Of a DNA stretch of 53,365 nucleotides, positions 6,419 through 15,400 are shown in pieces. How positions within the stretch are numbered: the stretch's first letter is position 1; each line of letters begins with the position of its first letter. Source of the DNA: a bacterium (GTDB taxonomy: Bacteria; Zixibacteria; MSB-5A5; GN15; FEB-12); assembly GCA_030605565.1 (NCBI GenBank), contig JAUWIB010000066.1, positions 1-53,365 on the forward strand. The letters are read 5' to 3'. The position numbers and the translations under genes were made by a program. The notes below the pieces were generated by a model, which saw only the letters and a program-made list of their open reading frames with translations, was not told the DNA's origin and made no database searches.

Positions 6419-8995
6419 TTACATGATCACCACGAGCTTGCCGATCTGAACATCACCGTCTTCATCTTCGACGGTCCAGTAGTACATGCCCGAGACAACC
6501 ATCTGCGTGTTACGCGTTATCATATCCCACTCTTCGTGGGTTGCTATGGGATCGCCTGGATCCATGTTGTGGTGGATCTCCCTTACCATGTCGCCGTCGA
6601 TGGTGAAGATGCGGATAGTACACTTGGGCGGCAGATTGGCGAAATGGATGATACGCGTACGGTCCGGCGGTCGATCCGACAAGGTACGACCCTCGAAACC
6701 ACGCTCGCGATAGCCGGCATCGATCCGGTAAGGATTCGGATACACGTACACCTCGAGGTTCTCGCGCTGGATGTCATCCCAGGAACTAAGGGGAAAGGCC
6801 TGCTTGGCGCCAAGTGTAACCGCTGACTCCAACGAGGTCAGACCGGACTCCGGAGATCCGTAGTCAAAGGCGGTCACATTGACGTAGTAAGGCACCGTCG
6901 GCAGGAGATCGTTGATATCGATGCGGTATTCATAGTACTTGAAATAACCGTCTTCGGTTAGCTCACCCGGTTGTGCCGAATCGGGATTGAGGACGGTTGG
7001 CCGCGGCTGGTCGGGATAGATCTTCCGAATTGGTGTGTCGACACCGGGTTCGGAGACATTGAAATCCTGTGGCGTGAATATGAACATCGATTCAGGGTGA
7101 TTAGGGAGTATGTATGGGTTGCTGAAAGTGTAGCTTTCGGGATCAAAGTCCATATCGAGACAAGAGTCGCCATAGAGGCACCTCAAACTGTCGATAGTAA
7201 ACGGAATGTCGCGGAGTTTGTAAGTTCCGTCACCAGGACTGTAAACCAGTTTGTTATAGTTTTCCTGATCGTACGACGCAACCAGTCCGTAGCTGCTGGG
7301 CCGTTCGTCACGCGCGTAGTACACGCGGTATCCTTCAAAGTCGTGCTCACGAGAGAACACATCCAGGGTTGTCTCGCTGCGCAAACCATTAAACCTGATA
7401 CTGAGCTTGCCGACTGACGGTTCAATCCAGAAATAGGGTGGCGGTGGCGGCGAAGCTCCTCTGAAATCGGGAACGCCGTCTCCCTCGTACCAGAATGTGT
7501 CAACAGTGAATTCGTCGCCGGATTCGTCAACCCAGGTGGTACAGTGATGAGCCTTGCCAGAATCGCCGTCGTCGTCGGTGTCGACTCCGGGGTTGTCATA
7601 GATCCATGACGACCACCTGGAGTTCAGAGCAAGGTCGGAGAAATTCAAATTGGCGTAGTAATCACTAGGGTTGTCAGGCAGATTCTCAAGGTTGCCGTCG
7701 ACCGTGTGAAAGTCCTCGCCGGCCACGTAGGAAAACGAGATCGGCAGTGTCTGACCGGAGCGAATATCGAAGGGACCGAACGACAACAGATAACGGGTAT
7801 CATAACCATCGGCGAAATCCGCAGCCAGTTCCTGGTTGGGATAGAGCCATAATGAGTCATTCGGCTGTATGGAGGCGGTGAATACCTGATCGTAATCGAA
7901 CTCTTTGTTTCTGAGGACGTAGTACTTGTTGACGTCACCTTCCGGGGTACCGAGTCCGCCCGTGCCATAGTCGCGCCAATCTTCCTTCCAGATACCCTTG
8001 AAGGGTCTCTCTCGGGGTCCGAAATCCAACGATGGGGTCGAGTTGCCGATCCACCAATTGAAGCTCACTTCCAGGTTCTCAGCAGGTGTCCGAACAACTC
8101 TGGTCGCCGTCACGTGAGGAGTAGGCTGTACGCCATCCCCGTACATCACCGTGAAGTCACCGTCGTTGTCGGCGATCCAGGCAATAAAGACCGTGTCTTC
8201 ATACTCGCAGCCACCGTAGGTGAACTTGTAGGTACGGAGAAACCCACACAGATCATCACTGAATCCCTGGTTGTCGCCACCGCAGTCAAAACAGACGTCG
8301 GCATCCACGTAGACACCCATATAGACGTTCTGCAGGAGGCGCGAGCCGATATTCTTGATTTCGTAGTCGAATAGAATGAAGTCCTCGGCATAGGAGTAGG
8401 ACCAGGCGAAAGACCGTTGCGTAACCTCTATATTCAGCGGCACATGTGGACGTCCAAAGTAATCAAGGTCGAGGTTCTCGGTGAATGTATCCGTGTAGAC
8501 TGCAATATAATCCTGCTCCGAAACAGCGTTCTCGAACTGAGGCTTGGTCGGATCAGTGATGGATCGGTAGACCATCTTACCAAACGGGGCCTCGTCCGGA
8601 AACATCTCACTACCATTTCGCGACCAGCCATCGGCACCGGTCGACACCAGGGTATCGCGTCCCACTACTGCGCCGATCCAGAATGCGGCGCCGAACAGGT
8701 ACTCAATGTGGGTGTTCTTGGGATACTGGCAAGAAAACGGGATTGGGTCACCAGTAAAGGCATCTCGGATGTCGTCCACGTAGCTCATCCCGAACGTTCC
8801 GTTGTTGGCCACCGCCAACTGGATGAGACCGATATTGTGCTCAGCGATTTGTTCGATCGGAGCCGCCGTCGACAAAAGCTGTTTCCGGTCCTTACCCTCG
8901 GTGCAATTCAAAGACTGACGAGAGAGGGCACTTTGAGCAAGGACACAACAAATCAGAATGGCCGTTAAGACCGCCAGACCATTTTTCTTCAACAT
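6419..8995 (-). CDS. Large secreted protein with FlgD-like C-terminal sorting-type domain
   Basis: An 858-residue predicted extracellular protein. The ATG at 8995 is chosen because it gives a proper signal peptide (KKNGLAVLTAILICCVLAQSALS) and is preceded by GGAAGAG; an upstream in-frame start would place this sequence internally. I recognise no enzyme domain. The body is rich in Asp, Tyr and aromatic beta-strand patterns, with D-rich calcium-like loops (VDTDDDGDSG, around residues 480-490). A fibronectin-III-like stretch (YYVNVTAFDYGSPESG) lies near the end. The last 90 residues (VYPNPYR ... RIFTIDGDMVREI ... SGMYYWTVEDEDG) match the FlgD-like/T9SS-type C-terminal fold common in FCB surface proteins. 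It is the last of three large secreted-protein genes and is followed by a strong terminator. Confidence 0.75.
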   Translation of the reverse strand: MLKKNGLAVLTAILICCVLAQSALSRQSLNCTEGKDRKQLLSTAAPIEQIAEHNIGLIQLAVANNGTFGMSYVDDIRDAFTGDPIPFSCQYPKNTHIEYLFGAAFWIGAVVGRDTLVSTGADGWSRNGSEMFPDEAPFGKMVYRSITDPTKPQFENAVSEQDYIAVYTDTFTENLDLDYFGRPHVPLNIEVTQRSFAWSYSYAEDFILFDYEIKNIGSRLLQNVYMGVYVDADVCFDCGGDNQGFSDDLCGFLRTYKFTYGGCEYEDTVFIAWIADNDGDFTVMYGDGVQPTPHVTATRVVRTPAENLEVSFNWWIGNSTPSLDFGPRERPFKGIWKEDWRDYGTGGLGTPEGDVNKYYVLRNKEFDYDQVFTASIQPNDSLWLYPNQELAADFADGYDTRYLLSFGPFDIRSGQTLPISFSYVAGEDFHTVDGNLENLPDNPSDYYANLNFSDLALNSRWSSWIYDNPGVDTDDDGDSGKAHHCTTWVDESGDEFTVDTFWYEGDGVPDFRGASPPPPPYFWIEPSVGKLSIRFNGLRSETTLDVFSREHDFEGYRVYYARDERPSSYGLVASYDQENYNKLVYSPGDGTYKLRDIPFTIDSLRCLYGDSCLDMDFDPESYTFSNPYILPNHPESMFIFTPQDFNVSEPGVDTPIRKIYPDQPRPTVLNPDSAQPGELTEDGYFKYYEYRIDINDLLPTVPYYVNVTAFDYGSPESGLTSLESAVTLGAKQAFPLSSWDDIQRENLEVYVYPNPYRIDAGYRERGFEGRTLSDRPPDRTRIIHFANLPPKCTIRIFTIDGDMVREIHHNMDPGDPIATHEEWDMITRNTQMVVSGMYYWTVEDEDGDVQIGKLVVIM

Positions 8996-9200
8996 AACTC
9001 TTCCGCTCTTTCCTAAAAGTGTTTCACCTTCTCTGTGACGTACCACACCACAAAAAAGCTTAATCAAAAAAGCTGCTATAAGATTAATCATTCCAATCCT
9101 CGAAATCAAGCGCCTTTTGTACAAAATGTCCGCTGTGGCAGCGAGTTGAGTACCGGATTGACCCGTAGTTCGCCCTCAAACCGCTGTAGGATGAAGCGGA

Positions 9201-9227
9201 CCGATCGGATTCGGGCAACCCGATCGG
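9201..9227. other. Hairpin between the deiminase and the 858-residue protein genes
   Basis: CCGATCGG occurs at 9201-9208 and 9220-9227; as each half is self-complementary the two pair to form an 8-bp stem with an 11-base loop. It has no T tract, so read-through from the deiminase gene into the next is possible. It may also stabilise or attenuate the transcript. Confidence 0.45.
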
Positions 9228-9267
9228 CCACGGCTTGGCACGCCGATATGAGCCGACTTTGCCGATG

Positions 9268-12231
9268 CTAAGGACAGGTCGGCGCGGGACCCTGATTGAA
9301 CATGAAATCGACCATGTATACAAGATCAGCGATATCGATTCCGTTGATGCCGTCGACGTTAGCTGCAGCCTCCACTGGAGGCGGTGGCCCGCCTGAGAAC
9401 ATATGGTCCACAAGATAGACGAGATCGCCGATGTCAGGGCCGGAACCGCTGCCGTCAATGTCCCCGCAAATCCAGGCGGCTACGGTCAGGCTGACCGGCA
9501 GACTCCACGAGGGGGTGTCCGGATCATTGGACGACACTAACACCTGCCCGCTGTACAGCCCAGTCTCAAGATCCGTAGCGCTAAACTTGATATCGACAGA
9601 GGTGGAACCGAACGGCTCTATCGTGCCGCCGGCCGGTGATACCGACAACCAATGCTCAGTTGTGATCTGGATTGCCAGATTGTCGTGCATATAAGCGGCG
9701 TTGTAGACGACTTCAAGAGCATCATCGGCCTCGGAGTTCTGAAGACCAACGGTCGCGCTCTCAAGATTCAGACTGCCGGGGTCCATCACGCCGTACTGAA
9801 GCTTGATGGCGCCATCAGACTTGAGAATAAGCTGGAAGTTCAGCGACCCAGTGCCGCTGATGCCGGAGTAGAACCTGATATCTTCGAAACTGACGATAAA
9901 ACGCTCGTTGGCAGCATCGGAGTAATAGTAGATGTTGCCACCCTGGCGTGGGTCGAGGTCGTCCCACCACATCGCGATCAGGCTGGTGTGATCCGTATTC
10001 GGCAAGCTGGAATTGCCACGGCTGCTGTTGCCGGCATCGAAGGCCACCACACCGTTGGACCCTATATACAACTCGGTGTAGACGCTGTCGTAGTACGGAA
10101 ACCCGAATCCGATACCGATGGCCGTCGTCGCTTCGTCATCGCCCAGGGTGACCTCGGCTCCCGAAGCGGAGATGTCGATCCAGGAGTAACTCGGTCCACT
10201 TGGCTCATCGGAGTCAATCCAGGAATGGCCGAATCCGTCCGGGCCGCCGTAGCCCGCTCGCATCGGCGCATAGAGCGGTTCGGCCGTTTCAGACTTGCCG
10301 AATTCTACCGGGTGGTATCCCAGTAGCTCGCGGACCGCACCGGCGGGCTTGGATGTCGAGCCAGCCGCCGAATTCTTGTTCTGGAACATCTGGCTGACAG
10401 CTTCAAAGTCGAGTCGCCCCGGACCATTGTTGAAGATTACCAGTTGGTAGGTGGAACTGTCGCCACCTTCCAGGTTTTCGTCAATTGATGTCTCACTAAT
10501 GAAGATGTCCGGCGTGTAAAGGTGAGCGTAGACCGGGATGCTGCCGGAAGGCGTACCGCCGTCATTGCAGGTGAAATCGAGTGAGCCCAGGTTATCACCG
10601 AAGTCCATCTGGTCGGCTGCGATGGACATCTCAAAGTCAAGACTGTCGCCGGGGTAGACTTCCTGTTCGCTCTCATCGCAGGTCAGCCAGGCGTCATCGG
10701 AGGAAAAGGTGATGTACAAGAGCCCGCCGCCGTGGTTGTGAACCCTCACAAACTGCTGGCTGACGTCGCCCGCCTGCAGACTATCATAGAGTTCCGCCTC
10801 TACTATCTCCAACTCCGGGGGCAACTCGATGGAGAATTCGTGTGCGCCCGGTTCACCTATGAACGGATGCGTCTCGACGCGACCGGAACTGTCCGCCGCT
10901 TGAATATAGTACGCCACTTCGCCTATCCCTGACTGGGCCGGTATATAACCGTAGAACGAGTCAGGATTGGCGGTAGCAAACAGCGGCGTGGATTCAAACG
11001 GACCTTCGTTGATGCTGTAAAATATCTTCAGCGAATCCGGAATCAGCCCGGCGTCTGAGTGATCAATGATGGTGGCGGACACTTCGTAGTCGTTTATGGT
11101 ATCGCCCTGATTGGGCAAAGGGATATGCACCATCCACAGCATGTTGGAATCCGGCACGCCCATGGTACGGCAGTGCAGCCCGTCATCATACAACCACGAC
11201 CCGGTGAAACCGAGTACGTCATAACCGGGCATGGCGTCGCGGTAGGTTTGCAGGGCGAGATTGTCATAGTAGGCATTGTTGATAATCGGCACCAGAACCT
11301 TGTTGTTAAGAATGATAGAGTTGGTATAGCCGGCCCCGGATGGACAGAAGACACGCACCACCGTGTACGGCTTACCCCAGGCGCTGTTCAACTGCGAGAG
11401 TTGATCGGCCCGCGCATTCAAGAGCGTATGAGAAGAACTACCTGTCGATACGTCTTTGACAAGAATGGTGGTCGGACTGAGAAACTTCGCCCATACGTCA
11501 ATGTGATGAATGCCGCTCGACTCGATATACTCCAGCACCGTGAAATCGTTGCCGAGATAAGCCAGCATGATCGAATCAACCTCGGCATGACTGAGTGATG
11601 GATTCTCGTTGTAGGTCAGCCAAGTCGACATCGACGTACCCAACCCGTCGGACATGTGGTTGCCGCCGGTGGCTTCCAAGTCCATACCGTATACATCCAG
11701 CCCCCACAAATCGCCGATGACCTGCGGGATGACGTCATCCTGAGGTCGCGGACGGTTGTAAATGTGATCCACGATGGCCATATCGCCGCCCTCTTCGAAG
11801 ATAAACCAGGGGCCGTAGTCACGTGTCCAGTAACTGTTCAGTGGGGCAATGATGAACTCGCAATTGGCCAGGTTGACGCCGTTGGCGGCATACCAGGACT
11901 GCACGTTAGACTGCTGCGAAGCGTTGGGTACCAGAGTCGTAACCACGAGGTCCTCAGACATCTCGGCAATAATGGCGAAGGAGAGTCCCCAGGGGGAGCC
12001 GGGATAGGCGATAATGACCCCCTGCGAACGTTCCCACTCAGCGCTGTTCCGGATGCTGCCGGTCGGCGGAGCCGTCGTAACATGATCCATGCCGATCTCG
12101 TGCAACCGGGTGAGTTCTTCCTCAGTGAAACCGATGGGAAGCGGGTTTTCATCAACGTCCTCCGAAGCCTGGGCAATGCTGCCGGCCAGAAGCAGTAGAA
12201 CACACAGAAGTCTTATCGAAACGGTCATCAT
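9268..12231 (-). CDS. Secreted Porphyromonas-type peptidylarginine deiminase with dockerin-like C-terminus
   Basis: A 987-residue exported enzyme predicted to turn C-terminal peptidyl-arginine into citrulline, releasing ammonia. After a signal peptide (1-22) the catalytic domain spans about 55-375. Its residues are D138 (WTRDYGPW), H243 and D245 (HHIDVW), N304 and C354 (GLHCRT). R160 and R162 in YNRPRPQDD match the two PPAD arginines (152/154) that bind the substrate's C-terminal carboxylate; agmatine deiminases lack this motif, so that alternative is unlikely. Spacings follow P. gingivalis PPAD within a few residues. Beta-sandwich modules shared with the neighbouring gingipain follow, then two dockerin-like repeats (921-987). 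GGAGG sits very close to the first ATG, and the second ATG (12228) is equally possible. It lies 195 bases after the gingipain gene. Confidence 0.9.
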   Translation of the reverse strand: MMTVSIRLLCVLLLLAGSIAQASEDVDENPLPIGFTEEELTRLHEIGMDHVTTAPPTGSIRNSAEWERSQGVIIAYPGSPWGLSFAIIAEMSEDLVVTTLVPNASQQSNVQSWYAANGVNLANCEFIIAPLNSYWTRDYGPWFIFEEGGDMAIVDHIYNRPRPQDDVIPQVIGDLWGLDVYGMDLEATGGNHMSDGLGTSMSTWLTYNENPSLSHAEVDSIMLAYLGNDFTVLEYIESSGIHHIDVWAKFLSPTTILVKDVSTGSSSHTLLNARADQLSQLNSAWGKPYTVVRVFCPSGAGYTNSIILNNKVLVPIINNAYYDNLALQTYRDAMPGYDVLGFTGSWLYDDGLHCRTMGVPDSNMLWMVHIPLPNQGDTINDYEVSATIIDHSDAGLIPDSLKIFYSINEGPFESTPLFATANPDSFYGYIPAQSGIGEVAYYIQAADSSGRVETHPFIGEPGAHEFSIELPPELEIVEAELYDSLQAGDVSQQFVRVHNHGGGLLYITFSSDDAWLTCDESEQEVYPGDSLDFEMSIAADQMDFGDNLGSLDFTCNDGGTPSGSIPVYAHLYTPDIFISETSIDENLEGGDSSTYQLVIFNNGPGRLDFEAVSQMFQNKNSAAGSTSKPAGAVRELLGYHPVEFGKSETAEPLYAPMRAGYGGPDGFGHSWIDSDEPSGPSYSWIDISASGAEVTLGDDEATTAIGIGFGFPYYDSVYTELYIGSNGVVAFDAGNSSRGNSSLPNTDHTSLIAMWWDDLDPRQGGNIYYYSDAANERFIVSFEDIRFYSGISGTGSLNFQLILKSDGAIKLQYGVMDPGSLNLESATVGLQNSEADDALEVVYNAAYMHDNLAIQITTEHWLSVSPAGGTIEPFGSTSVDIKFSATDLETGLYSGQVLVSSNDPDTPSWSLPVSLTVAAWICGDIDGSGSGPDIGDLVYLVDHMFSGGPPPPVEAAANVDGINGIDIADLVYMVDFMFNQGPAPTCP

Positions 12232-12426
12232 TCCTCCAGCAGTTACCGGCGGTGGGTACGTTGGGCTACAAACCGACCGGTCGAACCAATCGGCCTTCTC
12301 CGGACTCTGTCATTTACGCTCTCTCTTGCGTGCCCGGAGCACAAGGGAAAGATCAATCGAAGGTCACCCCCGCCGTTGCAGGAGTGACCGTTGTCTACTA
12401 ACTTTCTGTCGGGCGGCCTGCGGAGG

Positions 12427-15400
12427 TCAGTGCCCGCAAATCAAAGCCGGCCCGTCGTTAAACATGAAGTCAACTAAATACACGAGGTCAGCGATGTCGA
12501 TCTCACCGCCCGAACCGTCTACATCCGCGGCTTCCGGTACCGGTGGCGGCGGTCCATCGTTGAACATGAAGTCAACCATGTAAACCAGGTCACCGATGTT
12601 CGGACCATCACCGTCACTGTCGATATCACCACAAATGTACGGTGGTCCACCGGCGCCTACCATGAGATCAACCGTTATCACAAAAGGGTTGTCCTCCGGG
12701 TCGGGGTCGTTCGATGTCACCGTGATGGTGGCGCTGTAGCTGCCGCTGTCGAGTTCAGCAGCCGTGATCTGGCAGAGGATCGTGTCCGCCGAGCCCGGAG
12801 CCAACTCGCCTAAGAGCTTGTCAAGAGCCAGCCATTGAGTCGGCTTGGCGATGACGACAGCCAGACTATCGTGCAGGTAACTGGTAGCAAACGCAATTTC
12901 CAGACCATCGGTGCCGTCGCCGTTCTCAATGCCGACAGTACCTGATTCGGTATCGAATCCCGCCGCGATGCTGAGATACTGCAGCTTGATAGTGCCATCC
13001 GGATAGAGAATCACCTGCATGGTGATCACATCACCGACACTGCCACCATATTCAGGGTAGTCGGTGTACTGGATCACACACTTGCCGCCGGTGGTGTCGA
13101 TGAAAACGTGGTCCTCGGTATTGTTCTCGTTGGTCGGGTCCAGGTCATCCCACAACCAGCAGATCATATTGTTGGGTGTAGTGGTGGTCGGGATAGTCGT
13201 TTTCCAACGCAAGTTCAGGTCGGTCGAGGTGAACCCGACCATGCCGTTAGAGGACACATATACGTGTGAGTAAACATTCTCATAGTATGGGAAGTCAAAT
13301 CCGAGGTCGATCGGCCCGGTGAATGAGTCGTCACCAAGATCACCGATGACGTCGGTGCCGGTGGCCGAGATATCCTGCCATGCAAACGATGGTCCACTCG
13401 GTTCATCGGAGTCCATCCAGTAATAGCCATACAGGTCGGGCCCGCCGGCGTTGCGTAGCACCGGATGGCCGATGTTCGGGTTGTCGAAACCCTTTTCACC
13501 GACGAAGTCATAGAAGTTCTCGTCGTAGACCCGCCACGCCGGTTCCACCATGCCGGCCTGGAACAGAGCGTCGAACACGCTCCCGCGTCCGAGCAGTTGC
13601 TGCACGTTCAGACTGTAGTTCAAACCGCCCGGACCGCCGTTGGAAATCACAAGGTCCCGCGAGGTCTCTTCACCCGACGACAGATACTCACTCATGGTCT
13701 CAGGATAGATGGCAATTGCCGGTGCATAGTCGATGCGGATGTCGTCGACATACCAGTCATCGTTACCGGCGCTGGTGCCGACAGAGCGCAGTCGCAACTG
13801 GAACCCGGCGTGGATAGCATCGGTCGGCAGGGGTATATTGACATAAGCAAACTGAGTCATAACACCCTCGCCGCCGGGAAGAACCTGGAATGTGATCCAC
13901 TCGCCGAATTCGTTCTTGTAATCAATAAACAGATCATCACCGGTCTCTGGCGGTTCACCACCACCACCGCGCTCATAGCAGTAGGACAAGATGGCGTCGG
14001 AGGAACCGGAGATATCGATAACCCGCGTGCAAACGGTGTCACCGCCACCATCGAGATTCAGTGAATAAGGCGGCGATGGCGGCGCCAGACCGTTCTGTGA
14101 GACGACGGCGCCGATATTGACAAACCAGTCGGTCGACAACTCAGTGGTCACAAACCCGTCAAACCAGGGGAATGCCATAGGCAATCCGCCGGACACAGTG
14201 GCAAAGGAAGCCGATGCTGCTACCGTGTCCTCGTTCTGAGATTGAACAAAGACGACCGAGGTGTCGACCAGGTGGACTTCGGCGCTCTCAGGAATGGCCA
14301 CTTTCACCATGATATCGACAGTATCACCCGTTAGTACGACACCGGTCGAGGTGATCTGGCTGGTGCCGGTCTCATCGTAGAACAGAACGTCCCAGACTCC
14401 GCTGGAACGCGCCAGACTGTACGAATCTTCGAGCCGACCCTTGTTGACCACACCCAGCAGGTAGGCGGCCGTGTCGCCGGCCGGACCGTACTGCGACTGG
14501 AACCACGGCGTCAGTGTCATCTCGTAATCCGGTGGATAACCGATGTAGATGTCGTCGACAAACCAATCGTCGTAGTTGCCGCTGGTTCCGATATTGCGAA
14601 ACATAACCCGGAACCCGGCGTGATAGGCATCAGCCGGAAGCTGGAGTTTGACTTCTTCATATTCGGTCATGTCGTCGCCGTCGCCCAAGTGCTGGTTAAG
14701 AAGATGCCAGACACCGAGAGAATCGATATATTCCACGAACAGATCGTCTCCCAACTCCGGCGAATCGCCGCCGCCGGTCCGCTGGTAGCAGTACTTGAGA
14801 ATCACGTTGCTCTCGTTGCGCAGGGTGATCTGCTCTGACATCAAGGTATCGGTGCCGGAGGGACCGCCATCGAGATTCAGGCTGTAGCTCGGACTCGGTT
14901 CGTTAAGGCCATCGGAGTTGATCGCAGAGCCTGCAGCCGTCTCCCATTTGGTCATATCGAAATCAGTAGACGGGAACGTTTCCACGAATGGAATCGTCCA
15001 GGGCTGTCCCGCTGAGATTGCTTTAAGTATGGCTGTGGCGGCATAAGCAGGGTCGCCGTTGGAAGTGGCCACCACTGCAATCGAGTCGTACTCGTCCTCC
15101 CAGCTTACCGGAATCAGAACGCGTATCTGGAAGTCAAAGGTGGCGTCACCGACCAGACTTGCCGTGTTCGTTATCTCGGTACTGCCGGCCGCATCCCACA
15201 ATGAAACATCCCAAACGTTGCCGGAGAATGAAAGCGCGTAGTCATCTTCCAGCACACCGTCGTTGGTTACAGTCAGACTAAACCAAACGGTGTCCCAGAC
15301 CGGCGCCGTCGCCTGGGCATAGGTGGGATCGATCAGCACTCCGTAATCGATCACGAAGAAACTGAACGTCTCGGTGGAATCGACGTCACCCGCCATGTTC

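Noticed and set aside
9652-10326. Long open frame opposite the deiminase gene
   Set aside because: It is antisense to a well-supported coding region, has no ribosome-binding site or recognisable domain, and is typical of GC-rich shadow frames.
9268-12231. Agmatine deiminase instead of peptidylarginine deiminase
   Set aside because: The signal peptide, the NRPRP carboxylate-binding motif, PPAD-like spacing of all catalytic residues and the extracellular tail modules argue against the cytosolic agmatine enzyme.
12362-12390. Terminator after the gingipain gene (GGTCAC...GTGACC)
   Set aside because: The stem is only six pairs with a long loop and is not followed by a T tract, so read-through to the deiminase gene seems as likely.
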